Part shown: positions 18,982 through 31,454 of the stretch, piece after piece
Position numbering within the stretch: position 1 is the stretch's first letter
How the letters are laid out: every line of letters starts with the position of its first letter
Assembly: GCF_026242045.1 (NCBI RefSeq)
Contig: NZ_JAPJDO010000014.1
Coordinates: forward strand, 1 to 64,000
DNA: 64,000 bases
Direction: 5' to 3'
Origin: Mycobacterium pinniadriaticum
Lineage (GTDB): Bacteria > Actinomycetota > Actinomycetes > Mycobacteriales > Mycobacteriaceae
Notes under the pieces: generated by a model
Told to the model about the DNA's origin: nothing
Seen by the model: only the letters and a program-made list of their open reading frames with translations
Databases searched by the model: none
Position numbers and translations under genes: made by a program

Positions 18982-21900
18982 CTAAGGCTTGATCCTGATG
19001 GGCCCCGGCATCCACAAGCCGCCGCGAGTTGCCGTGCCCAGGTCGATCTCCGCGGGCTGGCTCTGCACGATCGTCTCGAACTGGCGCAGTGAACCCCAGT
19101 CACGACCCCAGTCGTGTGACAGGTAGGTGGCCATCACGTGGGCACGCAGCAAAAGGTCGGTGATGCCGAGCAGCCCACCGTTGCGACCGTCCTCCCAGGT
19201 GTCGGTGTCGTGCATCTTCGCGCTGTAGTCCGGGGTGATCCGGAACTTCGGCACCTCGATGACACCGTTGGCGTGCAGCATCGGCTGCTGGCACGGGAAG
19301 GCCAGGCCCACCGCCCAGTCCATCAGCACAGGCTGGGTCGAGCCGACGAACTCCTGTACCGACTGCAGTTCGGGCACCCGCGGCGGGGTCACGGCCAGCC
19401 AGTCGCCCGGTGTCAGTGACCGGTCGGCGGCCACGATCCGCACCGTGGTCGCATCGGCGGGGATGTCCGAGCGGGCGAACCGCAGATTGCGCCACGACGG
19501 CGCCGGGCCGAGGTCGTAGGGGCTCACCCGGCCGGCGGGCACCGGGGCGCCGTCGGGTCCGGGCTTGCCGTATTCCAGTTCCACGGTCTGGCCGTCGGTG
19601 TAGCCGTCGAGCACACTGCGCCCGGCGATGGTGCCGGCCGCGGTGACGACCACCAGCGGATGACCGTCGTCGTCGGGCGGCAGCTGGTACCACGCCGAGT
19701 TCAGGGTGGCCTCCTGCTGCGGGCCGGCGACGTAGCTACCCGCCAGCGGCACCCGCGCCGGGTCGAGGCCGTAGGGCAGCGGCACGGTCGACCCGTTGAT
19801 ACCCGGCGTGTCGAGCTTGATCGGCTGATCCCAGTCGTAGTCGGTCCCCGGCTGCGGATTGGTCAGCCGAATAGCCTCGGCGACAATGTGTTCGGGCACC
19901 CCGTTGGGTGTGAAGCCAACGGGGTTGGTGCCGCCCAGCGGGCCCAGCGGGCCGTAATCCCCGGGCAGCGGAGTCAGAAATCCGGCGTTGGTGTCCGGCT
20001 CGACCAGTACGTCGTCGGCCAGCCCGCAGCCGCCGGAGAACGATCGCAGGTTGGCCCAGGCGTTGGAATAGGTCGGGTACTGGCGCACCACGCCCGCTGC
20101 CATGGAGGCGATGAACACCAGCACCATGAAGCCGGCGGCCAGCGGGATCGGCGCGGTGGTGACGGCCCGCGCGAGGCGGCCCTCACCGTGGTCGCGGCTG
20201 TTGAAGTGCAGCCAGACCGTGTAGATCGCCGACAGGGCGAACAGCGCGAAGAAGATTGTGCTGACTGTGATTCCGGCGATGCGGGGCATCGCGTTGTTGA
20301 ACGGCACGCCGTAGCTCGACACGTACCACCAGCCGTTGGTGGTGGCGAAGCACAGGGCGAGCAGGAAGAACACCGCGGTGACGACCGTCATGCGGTTGCG
20401 CGACCAGCGCAATACCGTGGGCGACGCCAGTACGGTGCACACCGCGGCCATGGCAGCCCCCACCGCGGCGAACAGCCCGAAGTGGTGCACCCACTTGGTC
20501 GGGGTGAACATCAGGAAGAACATCGTCGCGAAGATCACGCCCATCAACCGCCATACCGGTCCACGGGCCACCCCGGCAACGCGCTTGCGGCGCAACATGA
20601 TGAACATCGAGGTGAACAGCGACAGTGCGGTGACGAAGAAGCCGAACCGGCGCGACAGCGAGCCGTCGACGGTCGGCAAGAACAGGTAGTAGTAGCGCAG
20701 GTTCTCGGTGTACCAGGCCTGGCTGGGCCCGATGTCGGTGCGAATCCTGGTCGCTTCCAACACCGTTGCCAGCGTCTGGTCGGCGAACACGACGGTGAGG
20801 ATGATGGTGCCGGCGGCCAGTAGCGGAAGAATCAGGGGCCAGGTACCCACCACCGCGCGCCTGCGCACCACGATCCGCAGGATCGGGCGGCCACCGGCGA
20901 TCAGCGCGGCGACCGCGATCAGGCCGGTCGGCTGGATGCCAAGGGTGAACGCGGCGCTGACGATCGCCAGCGCGGCCGGGGTCAGCCGGCCCGAGATGAT
21001 GGCGCGCTCGATCAGCACGTAGGTGATCAACGCGCCGGTGGCGATCTGGCCCTCGGGACGCAGGCCGTTGTTGAACGGCATCCAGGCGGCCATCAGCACC
21101 AGCCCGGCCGCCCACAGCGCAGGCCGGCTGGCGATCACGGCGGGTCCCAGCCGGGGCAGCACCTCGCGGGACAGCAGCAGCCAGCAGACCAGCGCACAGA
21201 CCAAGTCCGGCAACCGCATCCAGATGCTGGCATCGCTGACGTGGGTCATCAGCGCCAGCACGTTGTAGAACCAGCCGAACGGGTCTTCGGGGCTGCCGAA
21301 CCACCGGAAGTAGTTCGACATATAGCCGGCGTGGTCGGCCACCCGGGCCATCTGCAGGATGTAGCCGTCGTCGGACGAGTTGGCGCCCATCACGTGCCAC
21401 ACCACGAAGCCGGTGACCACCGTCAAGTCGACGGCGGTGAACGTTCGCCAGCGCTGTGGGATCAGCTTGTGCATGCGACGGCCGTCGAGTCGGTCCAGCC
21501 GCCACAGCGCCAGCAGCGCTATCGCGGTGGCGGCCATCGCCAGCAGCATCGCGGCGAGCTTCAAAACCGTTGGCTTGGTGGTGAACCGGGTGTCGATCGT
21601 CGCTGACACGCTGAGCCCGGGTGGCGCCGGCCCGGTCAGGTCGGTGAACACCCCGACTATCGCCGGCCGCAGATTCGAGTCGGCGAACCCGCTGCGCTGT
21701 TCCTTGCCGGTGGCCGGATCCGTCAACCCCACGAAGGTGGCGAACGTCCCGTCGGTGGTGGAGCTGATCTCGATCCGCTGACACTGCGCGGAGGCGACCC
21801 TGGCCCGGGGCACGCTGGCGATCACCACGTTGCGGTCGGTGATGTCCACCCGCTGCGCGGTCACGTTGACGAACAGCGAATTCAGCGCCGCCTCTTTGCC

Positions 21901-22194
21901 TTTCTGCGGTGCCAGCCCCAGCACCAGACCACCCGCCGGCGGCATCGACCGGATCACCTCGCAGGGCACCGTCGCCGTCAGCGATACCGGCGCCTGGGAG
22001 ATCAGCGGTGCGGTGACATTGCTCAGCTGTCCGGCCTGCGGCCAGTTCAACGTCGCGGTGGTCTGTTGCACGGGAAGCAGGGGGGTCAGGACGGAGAGCA
22101 CGAAGCCGACCAGCCCGGCGACGATAGCCACCCAGCGGGTGATCGTCACGTCTTGGGCAGCGTCGCGGGCGTTGGCGGCGAGAGTCTGTGTCAT
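18982..22194 (-). CDS. embB: Arabinosyltransferase EmbB
   Basis: A 1070-residue GT-C membrane arabinosyltransferase that adds arabinofuranose from decaprenyl-phosphoryl-arabinose to arabinogalactan. The first periplasmic loop contains SSDDGYI, with Asp275 matching the Mtb catalytic Asp299. [22 protein letters not shown] follows, where Met282 corresponds to Mtb Met306 and the residue before it is Gln instead of Gly. The C-terminal half from about 700 is the carbohydrate-binding module region ([21 protein letters not shown]). It is the last gene of the operon and its ATG overlaps the embA stop (ATGA). Assignment to EmbB over EmbA/C rests on order and the [16 protein letters not shown] stretch. 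Confidence 0.96.
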   Translation of the reverse strand: MTQTLAANARDAAQDVTITRWVAIVAGLVGFVLSVLTPLLPVQQTTATLNWPQAGQLSNVTAPLISQAPVSLTATVPCEVIRSMPPAGGLVLGLAPQKGKEAALNSLFVNVTAQRVDITDRNVVIASVPRARVASAQCQRIEISSTTDGTFATFVGLTDPATGKEQRSGFADSNLRPAIVGVFTDLTGPAPPGLSVSATIDTRFTTKPTVLKLAAMLLAMAATAIALLALWRLDRLDGRRMHKLIPQRWRTFTAVDLTVVTGFVVWHVMGANSSDDGYILQMARVADHAGYMSNYFRWFGSPEDPFGWFYNVLALMTHVSDASIWMRLPDLVCALVCWLLLSREVLPRLGPAVIASRPALWAAGLVLMAAWMPFNNGLRPEGQIATGALITYVLIERAIISGRLTPAALAIVSAAFTLGIQPTGLIAVAALIAGGRPILRIVVRRRAVVGTWPLILPLLAAGTIILTVVFADQTLATVLEATRIRTDIGPSQAWYTENLRYYYLFLPTVDGSLSRRFGFFVTALSLFTSMFIMLRRKRVAGVARGPVWRLMGVIFATMFFLMFTPTKWVHHFGLFAAVGAAMAAVCTVLASPTVLRWSRNRMTVVTAVFFLLALCFATTNGWWYVSSYGVPFNNAMPRIAGITVSTIFFALFALSAIYTVWLHFNSRDHGEGRLARAVTTAPIPLAAGFMVLVFIASMAAGVVRQYPTYSNAWANLRSFSGGCGLADDVLVEPDTNAGFLTPLPGDYGPLGPLGGTNPVGFTPNGVPEHIVAEAIRLTNPQPGTDYDWDQPIKLDTPGINGSTVPLPYGLDPARVPLAGSYVAGPQQEATLNSAWYQLPPDDDGHPLVVVTAAGTIAGRSVLDGYTDGQTVELEYGKPGPDGAPVPAGRVSPYDLGPAPSWRNLRFARSDIPADATTVRIVAADRSLTPGDWLAVTPPRVPELQSVQEFVGSTQPVLMDWAVGLAFPCQQPMLHANGVIEVPKFRITPDYSAKMHDTDTWEDGRNGGLLGITDLLLRAHVMATYLSHDWGRDWGSLRQFETIVQSQPAEIDLGTATRGGLWMPGPIRIKP

Positions 22195-25100
22195 GGCAGT
22201 GCCCTGATGGGTCCGCTACGGCTCCACCCGAACACTGTCTTGGCGCCCTGGTCGATGACGGCGTCGGGGGCCTGGGCCGACGGCACCAGGCGGATATAGC
22301 GCTCGATGGCGCCCCAGTCCCGGTACCAGTCGTCGCGCAGGTAGGTCGGGACCGTCGAGGTGGTCAGCAGTCCCTGGATGAACAGGAAAGGGCCACCGGC
22401 GCGCGCGGATTGCCACATATTGCTCGACACCACCACCTGCTTGAGGTTGGGCAGGATCCGGTACTCCGGGAGCTCGGCGACACCGAGGTGTTCGGAGAAT
22501 GGCCGCTGGCACGGGAAATTCGCCGCCGTGGCGATGTCCATCAAGACCGGGGTCTGTGAACCGAGGAATTGCTGGGCGGTCTCCAGAACCGGCACCCGGG
22601 GCGGGGTGAAGCCGAACCACTGGTCGGTGCTCAGGTTCGGGTCGTCGGCGACGATGCGTGCGACGTTGGCCTCCGGCGGCGCCCAGCTCAATGGGAATCG
22701 CAGATTGCGCCAGGCCTTTTGGGCGATCACATCGATGGGCTGTACTGAGTCGAGGGCCTGGAAGCTGCCGTCCGGACGGTGCACACCCCATTGCAGTTTG
22801 AGGGACTGTCCGTAGTTGAACTGGCCCTCTTCGTCGTAGAACCAGATCGCGCCTGCGGCCGCGACGGTGACCAGCGGCCGGTCCGGTGTGCGTGGGGGCA
22901 GCTGGTACCACGCCGAAGTCGCCTTGGCCGCAACGGTGTTCTCGTTGTAGCTGCCCATCACCGGCGTGGTCTTGGGATCCAGCCCGAACGGCAGGAACAC
23001 CCGCGAACCGTTGACCCCGACCGGTCCGTAGCCGCCGCCGGTGCCCGCGGCGAAGGCGATGCCCGCGTTGGGCTTGTTCGGTGAGGCGTCGGAGTTGACC
23101 GTGCCGGGGTTGGCCACGAACGGTTCGGCGGGATCGAGGGTGTCACTGATCCCGTTGGGGGTGAAGCCGACCGGGTTCTCCCCGCCAAGCGGCCCGTACT
23201 TGCCCCACTTCTGGCCCGGAACCGGTTGCAGCATGCCGGCATTGGTGTCCGGTTCGACGAGGACATCATCGGCCATCGCGCAGCTGGTGTCCGACAGGCC
23301 CGATTTCAGTGCGGACAGGTTGGCCGCGGCGGTGGTGTACACGGGGTAGCGCTGGGCGAAGGCCTTGGTCATCGAGCCCACCTCGAGCAGCACCATGATG
23401 AGCGCGAACACCAGCAGCGGGGTCGACGCCAGGGCTCTGTTGCGTCCGGTGTTCTTCACTTCGGTGTGGCCGCTGTAATCGATTCGGAAGTGCAGCCATC
23501 CGGCGAGCAGGCCGGTGACGATCGCCAGCGCGAGGAACATCGTCGTCACGGGCTGGTGGGCGATCACCGGCTGGCGATCGAACCACGGCACCCCGTAGCT
23601 GCCGACGTAGAACCAGCCGTTGGTGCCCGAAGTCGCCCAGGCCAGGACGAACAGCAGCGAGGTGACGTACAGCGCGAGGTTGCGTCGGCTGTGCAGGCCG
23701 ACACGGGCGAAGGTGAACGCGGTGACCGCGCCCAACGCCCCGGCCAGCCCGGCGAACGCACCGAACTGGACCGCCCACTTGGTCGGGGTGAAGGTCAGCA
23801 GCAACAGCCCGATCGCGGTGGTGCCGATCAACCGCCACACCGGACCCTTGGCCACCCCGGGCACGTGGCCGCGGCGCAGCAGTACCGCCAGCATGCCGAA
23901 CAGGCACAGCATCATCACCAGGACGGCGAAGCGCCGGGTCAGCGAGCTCTCCACGTTGTCTTCGACGGTGAGGAAGTAGTACCGCAGGAAATCCTGGTAC
24001 CACGCGATCGTCGGCCCGACGACGTATTTGATGCGGGCGGATTCGGCGACGGCGGCCAGCGTCTGGTCCCGGAAGACGACGACGAAGATGACCGAGAGCG
24101 ACGCGGCCAGCGCGGCCAGCGGCGCCAGCAGGCCGTCGGTGGGACGGCGCGCGGTGATCCCCCGGGCGATGGCCCGGGCACCCACGAGCAGCGCGGCGAT
24201 GGCGATCAGTCCCTGGGGGGCCAGCGTCACACTGAACACAGCGATCACGATTGCGGCGGCGGCCGGAACAAGGCGCCGGGTCGCGATCGCGGTCTCCACC
24301 AGGGTCCACACGGCCAGCGCGCCGAAGGCGATCAGCGGTTCGGGCCGCAACCCGTTGTTGAACGGCAGCCAGGCGGCCAGGAAGACCGCGCCGGCCGTCC
24401 ACACCGTCACCCGGTTGAGCGCCAGGCGTCTACCCAGCCGCGGCAGTACGCAGCGGCTCAGGATCAGCCAGGTGCCGATGCCGGCGGCGGTGGCCGGCAG
24501 CCGCATCCACACCCCGGCCGTGCTGATCGCGGCGAGGTGGGCCAGCACCGATTGATACCAGTCGAATGGGGCCTCGGTGGCGCCGAAGTAGCGGAAGTAG
24601 TTGGCCGTGTAGCCGGCTTCGCCGGCAACCCGCGCGATGGTGAGGTTGTAGCCGTCGTCGGACGAGATCGCACCGATGACATGCCAGAGGAGCAATACGC
24701 CGACCACCCCGATATCGGCCACCCAGGTCGCTACCCCGACTCGCAGGAACCGCCGCCATGCGCCGGGCGTCCGCCTCGCTCCTGACCGCCGGTCCAGCAC
24801 GCCGAGCGCGATGACCGAGGCGACCACGCAGGCGATGCCCAGCACCATCACCGTGATCTTGAGCGTGCCCGGGCTGGTGATGAACCGGGTGTCGATGTCG
24901 ATGCGCGCCGCCAAGCCCGGCTGCGAGGCCACCTTCAGGTCGGTGAAGATCCCGTTGATGGCCGGCTTCTTTTCGGCTGCCAGCGTGCCGGCGGCTCCCG
25001 GGATACCGGCGAAATCGGCGCCGACCCCACCCGGTCCGGCCCAGATGTGCAGATCGCTGCACGCGCCTGCCGCGATGGCCGGGCGGGGGGCGACTGCGGC

Positions 25101-25463
25101 CACGGTGTCGCGGAAGGCGACGACGACGGTGTTGGGGTTGGCGCGCACGAACAGACCGTTGCGGCTGGCGTCGATTCCGGCGGGCGGGATCGTCGAGAAG
25201 ACCAGACCGCCTTCGGCGGGCAACGTCGCGATGACCCGGCAGGGAATCGTCACGTCCAGTGACTGCGGCGCGCCCGACACCAACGGCGCGGTGATGTCGC
25301 TGACCATGCCGTCGGCTCCGGGCGCCTGCGGCCAAGTGATGGCGGCCGTGGTCTGGGTGACCGGCAGCAGCGGCACCACACCGCAGAGCAGAACACCCAG
25401 GATTCCTGCGACAACGGCGACTAGTCGGGCGATCCGGGGGGAGTCCGATCTGTCGCTGGGCAC
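22191..25463 (-). CDS. embA: Arabinosyltransferase EmbA
   Basis: A 1090-residue paralogue of EmbB and EmbC with the same plan: an N-terminal membrane helix ([15 protein letters not shown]), a first extracytoplasmic domain, a multi-helix GT-C core carrying [18 protein letters not shown], and a large C-terminal extracytoplasmic domain ([25 protein letters not shown]). EmbA works with EmbB as a heterodimer in arabinogalactan arabinan synthesis. The start is a GTG, 76 bp after embC. The central position between embC and embB and the less conserved signature loop support EmbA. Confidence 0.95.
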   Translation of the reverse strand: MPSDRSDSPRIARLVAVVAGILGVLLCGVVPLLPVTQTTAAITWPQAPGADGMVSDITAPLVSGAPQSLDVTIPCRVIATLPAEGGLVFSTIPPAGIDASRNGLFVRANPNTVVVAFRDTVAAVAPRPAIAAGACSDLHIWAGPGGVGADFAGIPGAAGTLAAEKKPAINGIFTDLKVASQPGLAARIDIDTRFITSPGTLKITVMVLGIACVVASVIALGVLDRRSGARRTPGAWRRFLRVGVATWVADIGVVGVLLLWHVIGAISSDDGYNLTIARVAGEAGYTANYFRYFGATEAPFDWYQSVLAHLAAISTAGVWMRLPATAAGIGTWLILSRCVLPRLGRRLALNRVTVWTAGAVFLAAWLPFNNGLRPEPLIAFGALAVWTLVETAIATRRLVPAAAAIVIAVFSVTLAPQGLIAIAALLVGARAIARGITARRPTDGLLAPLAALAASLSVIFVVVFRDQTLAAVAESARIKYVVGPTIAWYQDFLRYYFLTVEDNVESSLTRRFAVLVMMLCLFGMLAVLLRRGHVPGVAKGPVWRLIGTTAIGLLLLTFTPTKWAVQFGAFAGLAGALGAVTAFTFARVGLHSRRNLALYVTSLLFVLAWATSGTNGWFYVGSYGVPWFDRQPVIAHQPVTTMFLALAIVTGLLAGWLHFRIDYSGHTEVKNTGRNRALASTPLLVFALIMVLLEVGSMTKAFAQRYPVYTTAAANLSALKSGLSDTSCAMADDVLVEPDTNAGMLQPVPGQKWGKYGPLGGENPVGFTPNGISDTLDPAEPFVANPGTVNSDASPNKPNAGIAFAAGTGGGYGPVGVNGSRVFLPFGLDPKTTPVMGSYNENTVAAKATSAWYQLPPRTPDRPLVTVAAAGAIWFYDEEGQFNYGQSLKLQWGVHRPDGSFQALDSVQPIDVIAQKAWRNLRFPLSWAPPEANVARIVADDPNLSTDQWFGFTPPRVPVLETAQQFLGSQTPVLMDIATAANFPCQRPFSEHLGVAELPEYRILPNLKQVVVSSNMWQSARAGGPFLFIQGLLTTSTVPTYLRDDWYRDWGAIERYIRLVPSAQAPDAVIDQGAKTVFGWSRSGPIRALP

Positions 25464-25539
25464 GAGGCTCGATGGTAGGCGACGAAGTTGTGTCGGTTTC
25501 GAAGGCCTGCGGGGGCCAGCGCGATTCGAGACGGGATTG

Positions 25540-28500
25540 CTATGTCGGCCGCAGTGGCGCCGGGCTCCACAACCCGCCGCGGGTGGCGGTGCCGAGGTCC
25601 AGGCGGGCCGGCTGGGCGTCGGGATAGAACGGGTTGAGCCGTTGCAGCGCGCCCCAGTCGCGGTACCAGTCGTCGCGCAGGTAGCTCGGCACGGTCGTCG
25701 CGCGGTACAGCAGCTCGCTGATGCCCAGCGGGCCGCCGCCGATGTTGTCCATCACCGGCGAGTTGGCCTCGGCGCCGAACCGGTCCGGCAGGATCCGCCA
25801 CTTCGGCGGCTCGATGACCCCGTACTGGTGGCCGAACGGGCGCTGGCAGGGGAAGGCCAGGCCGACCAGCCAGTCCAGCAGCACCGGATCCTGCGACCCG
25901 ACGACGTCCTGCAGGGTGCGCAGCTTGGGGATACGCGGCGGGGTCAGCGCGATCCAGTGCTGGGGCGCCAGGTCGTCATCGGTGGCCACCAGCCGGATCA
26001 TCGTGGCCTCGCGGGGGATGGCCGACAGCGGTGTGCGCAGGTTGCGCCACGCCGGTGCCGCGCCGATGTCACCGAACAGCACCGAGCCGCCGGGTTTGCC
26101 CTCGGCCGCCTGCTGATCGGTCGCCCACTGCACCTGGACCTCGTCGGAGTCGAAGCGTCCGGCCGCGGTCACCACCAGCAGCGGGGAGGCGGTCCAGTCG
26201 GTGGGCAGCCGGTACCACGCCGAGCGCAGCACCGCCGGCTGTTGCACCCCGGCGCGCCAACTGCCCATCACCGGCGTGCGGGCCGGATCCAGACCGTAGG
26301 GCAGCCGGGCGCGCGAGCCGTTGATCCCGGCGACGGCGGTGGTGCCGCCCTCGGTGCCGGCCTCGCTGCCGGTGACCAGGCCGTCGTCGTCGACGAAGTT
26401 GCCGCCGCCGGGCGGCTCCGTCACCGGGTCGGCCGACACGTCGGCGGGGATCCCGGCGGGGGTGAATCCTTCGGCGGTCGTGGCGCCGAGCGCGTCGCGC
26501 ACCGACACCCCGGCGATCGGGGTGAGCGTGCCGGCATTGGGGTCCTCTTCGACCAGCACGTCGTCGGCCAGCCCGCACGTCTTACCCGTGAGCGCCTGCA
26601 GATTCGAGCGGCCGACCGACCAGGCCGGCCACTGTTCGGTCATGCCCAGCGTCAGCGATCCCACTTCGAAGATCACCAGCAGCCAGGCCATCACCGCCAG
26701 CGGCGAGCCCACCAGACGTGACCACCAGTGCGTCGGCCGGTGCTCGCCGTTGTCGCGGCCGGAGAAGTGGAACCAGGCGGCCGCCAGCAGGGTGAGGACG
26801 GTCAGTCCGAGCAGCATCGTGGTGAAGCCGAAATGCCATTCGGGGAACTCGTTGGACCACGGAACACCGAAGTTGGAGACGTACCACCAGCCGTTGACGC
26901 TGGCGAACGACAGGGCGGTGACGAACAGGACGACGGCGGCGAACATCGCCCGGTTTCTTCGGGACCGCAGCACGTGCGCGGTGACGGCCACGGCCGCCAG
27001 CGCGCCCAGCGATCCGGCCAGCCCGGCGAAAACGCCGAAGTGATGGGTCCACTTCGTCGGGGTGAACATCATCGCGATGAACGAGATGATCGTGATCCCG
27101 ATGATGCGCCGGCTCGGGCCGGCGGCCGTGCCGGGGATGTGGCCCTTACGCAGGATCATCGCCACCACCACGGCCAGCGCCACCAGCAGAGCCAGCACCG
27201 CGAACCGCCGTGCGATCGATCCGTCCGGGCTGGCCATGAACAACCGCTCGTAGCGGATGTGTTCGTCGAACCAGCTCAGGCTTGGCCCGACCGCCGACTT
27301 GAGCATGTTCGCCTGCACCTCGCCGACCAGGGTCTGGTCGCGGAAGATCAGGATGATGGTCACCGTCGTCGCCGCCAGGATCGGAGCCAGCAGCGGCAGC
27401 AGCCCGAATTGGCGGGATCGACGATGCAGGATGGTGCGCAGTGGACCGATCGCCACCAGGAGCGCGCCGATCGACGCGATACCGGTCGGGCCGGAGAACA
27501 GCGTCAACGCGCCGACGATGCAGGCGACCGCGACGGGCAGTAAGCGGCTGGTGGCCACTCCCCGTTCGACCGAACACCAGGTGAGCAGGATGCCGAGGGC
27601 GATGATCGGCTCGGGTCGCAGGCCGTTGTTCAGCGGCAGCCAGAACACCAGGAACATGCCGGCGGCGGTCCAGATCGCGGCGCGGCTGGTCTTGACCGCG
27701 TGGCCGAGGCGTGGGATCACCTCGCGGCTGATCAACCACCAGCACACCAGCGCCATGGCCAGCGTCGGCAGGCGCATCCAGATACTGGACGTCGACACGT
27801 GCGCCCACAACGCCAACAGGTCGTAGTACCAGCCGAAGGGTGATTCCGGGGTGCCGAACCAGCGGTAGTAGTTCGCCATGTAGCCGGCGTGCTCGGACAC
27901 CCGGGCCATGGTCAGGATGTAGCCGTCGTCGGAGGTGTTGGCACCGACGAAGTGCCACCAGACCAGGACGGCGACCACTACCCCGTCGAGGGCGTTGACC
28001 GACCACCAGCGCGGCGGCAGGAAGCGCCGCTGCCGCACCCCGTCGGCGCGGTCCAGGATGTGCAGCGCGATCAACGCGACGAGCGTCAGAGCGACGCCGA
28101 GCATCATGGCCGCCATCTTCAGGGCGGTCGGCGCGCTGCTGTAGCGGGTGTCGATGGTGGCCGCAAAGCTCAAGCCGGGTGGTGCCGGACCGGACAAGTC
28201 GGTGAAGACCCCGACGATCTGGGGCCGGAAGTCGTACCCACTGCGTTCGCCCTTGAGTGGGGCGCCGGGATCGTCGCTGTCGGGTCCCTGGCTGAGGCCG
28301 ACGAACTCGCCGGTCACCTTGTCGGCGTGGGCGGTGAACGTCAGCTTCTGGCAGGCCGGGCTGAGCACCTGGCGCAGCGGAGCGACGACGACGGGGGTGT
28401 TGCGGACCACGACGACGAGGTGATCGTTGGCACGCTCGATCAGCAGCCCGCGGTCGACGGCCTTGGGAGCCTGCTTGGGGACGGTGGAGAGCAGGACGGT

Positions 28501-28788
28501 CTTGGCGGCATTCTCGGGTCCTACCAACCCGGCGGCCGCGCTGCACGGCACGCTGATCGTCAGATCGGTTGCCACGTAACTGATCAAGGGGGCGGTCACG
28601 CTGTCGAGTACGCCGTTCTGCGGCCAGTTCAGCTCGGCGGTGGTCTGCTTGACCGGCAGTAACGGCGTCAGGATCGCCAGCGCGGCGCCCAGCAGGCCGG
28701 CGATGACGGCGACGAGACGGGCGGTTCGGTAATTCGCCCGTGTCTGGTTCACGGAGCTAGATGGTAATTGGCGCGCCGGGGGCTCCAT
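25540..28788 (-). CDS. embC: Arabinosyltransferase EmbC
   Basis: A 1082-residue GT-C arabinosyltransferase; in Mtb it extends the arabinan of lipoarabinomannan. The catalytic loop reads [28 protein letters not shown], and the C-terminal domain keeps [19 protein letters not shown] and [12 protein letters not shown]. The ATG at 28788 ([10 protein letters not shown]) is chosen because it lies 2 bp after the aftA stop; the frame stays open far upstream into aftA, which would give an unrealistic 1668-residue product. Order aftA-embC-embA-embB matches Mtb Rv3792-Rv3795. Confidence 0.96.
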   Translation of the reverse strand: MEPPARQLPSSSVNQTRANYRTARLVAVIAGLLGAALAILTPLLPVKQTTAELNWPQNGVLDSVTAPLISYVATDLTISVPCSAAAGLVGPENAAKTVLLSTVPKQAPKAVDRGLLIERANDHLVVVVRNTPVVVAPLRQVLSPACQKLTFTAHADKVTGEFVGLSQGPDSDDPGAPLKGERSGYDFRPQIVGVFTDLSGPAPPGLSFAATIDTRYSSAPTALKMAAMMLGVALTLVALIALHILDRADGVRQRRFLPPRWWSVNALDGVVVAVLVWWHFVGANTSDDGYILTMARVSEHAGYMANYYRWFGTPESPFGWYYDLLALWAHVSTSSIWMRLPTLAMALVCWWLISREVIPRLGHAVKTSRAAIWTAAGMFLVFWLPLNNGLRPEPIIALGILLTWCSVERGVATSRLLPVAVACIVGALTLFSGPTGIASIGALLVAIGPLRTILHRRSRQFGLLPLLAPILAATTVTIILIFRDQTLVGEVQANMLKSAVGPSLSWFDEHIRYERLFMASPDGSIARRFAVLALLVALAVVVAMILRKGHIPGTAAGPSRRIIGITIISFIAMMFTPTKWTHHFGVFAGLAGSLGALAAVAVTAHVLRSRRNRAMFAAVVLFVTALSFASVNGWWYVSNFGVPWSNEFPEWHFGFTTMLLGLTVLTLLAAAWFHFSGRDNGEHRPTHWWSRLVGSPLAVMAWLLVIFEVGSLTLGMTEQWPAWSVGRSNLQALTGKTCGLADDVLVEEDPNAGTLTPIAGVSVRDALGATTAEGFTPAGIPADVSADPVTEPPGGGNFVDDDGLVTGSEAGTEGGTTAVAGINGSRARLPYGLDPARTPVMGSWRAGVQQPAVLRSAWYRLPTDWTASPLLVVTAAGRFDSDEVQVQWATDQQAAEGKPGGSVLFGDIGAAPAWRNLRTPLSAIPREATMIRLVATDDDLAPQHWIALTPPRIPKLRTLQDVVGSQDPVLLDWLVGLAFPCQRPFGHQYGVIEPPKWRILPDRFGAEANSPVMDNIGGGPLGISELLYRATTVPSYLRDDWYRDWGALQRLNPFYPDAQPARLDLGTATRGGLWSPAPLRPT

Positions 28789-28790
28789 CG

Positions 28791-30647
28791 CTATGGATTC
28801 CGGATGGCCAGCACGAACGGCCCGATCGTCGTGACGGTGAAGTGCGGCCCGCTGAACAGGTTGGCGTCCAGATCGACGGTGTAGCGGCGCACGTTGGGCT
28901 GGTTGGGATAGACGTCCTCGGCCAATCGGAGGGTGTAGGTGTCCGATGAACCAGCGGAGCCGCCGCGTCTCATCAAAAACACCGTCGGCGGCTGCCAGGG
29001 CAGCGCGTCGAGCGCCTTGGTGAACTGGTCGGCGTTCTTCAGATCGGCCCACGACTCGATCGCGGCGGCCCGCTTGTCGAATTCGGCCAGCGGGTTGGCG
29101 TAGTGCGACGTGAGGCCCTGGAAACCGTAGTAGGGGAAATACGACAGGAAGCTGTAGTCGGCGGTCAGCACGATCGTGTCCTCCCGGGGCCGACCGGTGG
29201 CCTTCAGGATGGCGGCGTCGACTTCCTCGTAGTACTTCTCGGCCCCGGGCGGTCGGCGATCGCCGCGCTGACCGTAGCCGTCGGTGTCGGTGTACGCGAC
29301 GGTGAGGTCGGGCCGCAACACGTCGGGGATGTCCTGGCTGAAGCCGATGGCCCCGACCAGCCCGATCGCCGCGCCGACTCCGATGACCTTCCGGTTGGTC
29401 CGGGAGGCGATCGCCAGCGTCACCTCGATGAACCCGAACACGCCGGCCGCCGACAGCAGCACGGTCAGCGTGGGCTGCAGCCGGAAGGACAGCAGGGTGG
29501 TGCCGGCCAGAGTGGTCAGCATCGACAGCAGCGACCAGGCGTACACGGTCAACACGCCGATGCCCAGCGCCGCGGCCCGCACTGAGCTGCGAGCCCGCCA
29601 CACCAGCCACAACGTACCGAGCATGCACAGCGCGCCGAGCAACGAGAACTGCAACATCGGGAATGTCAGCACCGCCCCGTCGGCGGGCAGATAGTGCTGC
29701 GCGCTGCCGGTGCCGCTGAGCGGTTGGCGGGCCGCTCGCAGCAGGAACGGCAGCCAGGTGATCAGGGCGATGGCAACGGTGATGGAGCCGATGACCACCA
29801 GCCGCAGCAGCGGCTCGATGCTGCGCCGCGCGATCGCCACGACCACCGCCATCACGGCCACGGTGAACGCCGCGTAGGCCGGAATCAGGTTGTAGAAGGT
29901 CGCCGAGACACCGAGGAACAGTCCGACGCCGACCACAGCCGTCCAGCCGCCGGCCCTGGTCTTGCCGCGTAGTCCCGACCACGCCAGCAGCAACACCGGC
30001 GGGATGAGAACGGTGATCATTGCGGCGTAGGGCTCCGGCGAACCGTAGGCCAGGGTGACGGCCGCGGTGGCGGTGGCGACGACGAGTGCGTATTCGAACC
30101 GGATGAGCGCCGACCACAGAGCCATCGCGAGCACCACGGCGATCGCGATGGAGGTGATGGCCCACGGTTTGAACATCTCCCAGGCCGGAGTGCCGGTCAG
30201 CGCCGCGGCCCGGCCGCCGATCCAGAACCAGCCGGCCGGGTAGAACGGCGGTAGATCGGCGTAGGTCATGTCGTGCAGTGCCGGGCTGGCGGTGAGCCGG
30301 GTGAGGTATTCGGTGCGGAACTGCTGATCGACGGAGATCCCGAACAGGTAGAGCCGGCTTGCGCCGAGCGGCATCCCGAGGGTGACAACGGTGAACGCGG
30401 CCAGGACCGCCGCAGCGGCGATCCGCGCCGCCCACCTGTGCCCGCGCCGCCAGACGAACCCGGTTCCGAGCAGCAGTACCAAACAGCCGACCTGGCCGAC
30501 GGTGGTCAGCGCGTGCAGCTGGTTCGATGACGGGAAGGCCGGCCATTGAACCCGGGAGATCGCGATGAGCGAGATGACCGAAACCACCACGGCCACAGCG
30601 ACTGCCGCGATCATCTGGCCCACGGTGGCCAGCGCGCTCCTGCCCAT
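28791..30647 (-). CDS. aftA: Galactan 5-O-arabinofuranosyltransferase AftA
   Basis: A 618-residue GT-C membrane protein, close to Mtb AftA (Rv3792, about 640). AftA primes the galactan with the first arabinofuranosyl residue from decaprenyl-phosphoryl-arabinose. About ten to thirteen hydrophobic helices fill residues 1-430. [12 protein letters not shown] in the first loop holds the acidic residues expected at the catalytic site, and the C-terminal 180 residues are extracytoplasmic. The ATG at 30647 ([10 protein letters not shown]) is preferred over a start 90 bp upstream inside dprE2 because it leaves an 8 bp gap after the dprE2 stop. Confidence 0.95.
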   Translation of the reverse strand: MGRSALATVGQMIAAVAVAVVVSVISLIAISRVQWPAFPSSNQLHALTTVGQVGCLVLLLGTGFVWRRGHRWAARIAAAAVLAAFTVVTLGMPLGASRLYLFGISVDQQFRTEYLTRLTASPALHDMTYADLPPFYPAGWFWIGGRAAALTGTPAWEMFKPWAITSIAIAVVLAMALWSALIRFEYALVVATATAAVTLAYGSPEPYAAMITVLIPPVLLLAWSGLRGKTRAGGWTAVVGVGLFLGVSATFYNLIPAYAAFTVAVMAVVVAIARRSIEPLLRLVVIGSITVAIALITWLPFLLRAARQPLSGTGSAQHYLPADGAVLTFPMLQFSLLGALCMLGTLWLVWRARSSVRAAALGIGVLTVYAWSLLSMLTTLAGTTLLSFRLQPTLTVLLSAAGVFGFIEVTLAIASRTNRKVIGVGAAIGLVGAIGFSQDIPDVLRPDLTVAYTDTDGYGQRGDRRPPGAEKYYEEVDAAILKATGRPREDTIVLTADYSFLSYFPYYGFQGLTSHYANPLAEFDKRAAAIESWADLKNADQFTKALDALPWQPPTVFLMRRGGSAGSSDTYTLRLAEDVYPNQPNVRRYTVDLDANLFSGPHFTVTTIGPFVLAIRNP

Positions 30648-30655
30648 CGGTTCTA

Positions 30656-31435
30656 CTAGATCGGCAGCTTGCGGAAGATCGGCCGGGGGATGTGCCGCAG
30701 CACCGACATCAGCACACGCACCTGTCCGGGCGCCCACACGAGATCTTTGCCCTTGGCCGCCGACGTCACGGCCAGTTCGGCGACGTCTTCGGCGTTGACC
30801 GTGAACGGTGCTTCCTTGGCGCCGGTGGCCTTCCAGTGCTCCAGGGTGGTGGTGGTGCGGACCTGCCCGGGCCGGATGACCAGGACATGAACCCCATACT
30901 CGCGCAGAGCTTCTCCGAGGCCCAGGTAGAAACCGTCCAGGCCGGCCTTGGTGGAGCCGTAGACGAAGTTGTTGCGGCGTACCCGCTCGCCGGCCACCGA
31001 TGACATCGCGATGATCTGGCCGAAGCCCTGGACACGCATCTTCGCCCCGATCAGCACGCCCACCGAGACGGCCGCGGTGTAGTTGATCTGAGCGCTCAGC
31101 ACCGCCTTGGCCTGGTTCTGCCAGAGCTCTTCGGCGTCGCCGAGGATGCCGAACGCGACGATGGCCACATCGACATCGCCACCGGCCCAGGCGGATTCGA
31201 TGACGGAGGGGTGACTCGAGGTGTCGAGTGCGTCGAAATCGAGGTATTCGACGGACTTGGCGCCGGCGGCCTGCAACTTGGCGATGGCCGCCTCGCGCTT
31301 CGGTGCATTCGGCAGGTCGGCCAGGATGATCCGGGCTTTCGCGTTGCGTAGGTAGCGCTCGCAGATGGCCAGGCCGATTTCGGAGGTTCCGCCCAGCAGC
31401 AGGATGGTTTGCGGGTTGCCTGTGGCGTCGATCAT
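30656..31435 (-). CDS. dprE2: Decaprenylphosphoryl-2-keto-ribose reductase DprE2
   Basis: A 259-residue short-chain dehydrogenase. Together with DprE1 it epimerises decaprenyl-phosphoryl-ribose to -arabinose, the only arabinan donor; DprE2 does the NADH-dependent reduction step. The dinucleotide motif is [10 protein letters not shown] near residue 12-21, the active-site Tyr/Lys pair is in [10 protein letters not shown], and [11 protein letters not shown] supplies the Ser. The start ATG at 31435 (MIDATGNPQ) follows the dprE1 stop by 19 bp. Length matches Mtb DprE2 (254). Confidence 0.96.
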   Translation of the reverse strand: MIDATGNPQTILLLGGTSEIGLAICERYLRNAKARIILADLPNAPKREAAIAKLQAAGAKSVEYLDFDALDTSSHPSVIESAWAGGDVDVAIVAFGILGDAEELWQNQAKAVLSAQINYTAAVSVGVLIGAKMRVQGFGQIIAMSSVAGERVRRNNFVYGSTKAGLDGFYLGLGEALREYGVHVLVIRPGQVRTTTTLEHWKATGAKEAPFTVNAEDVAELAVTSAAKGKDLVWAPGQVRVLMSVLRHIPRPIFRKLPI

Positions 31436-31454
31436 GTCGTCCAGCGATGCCTTT

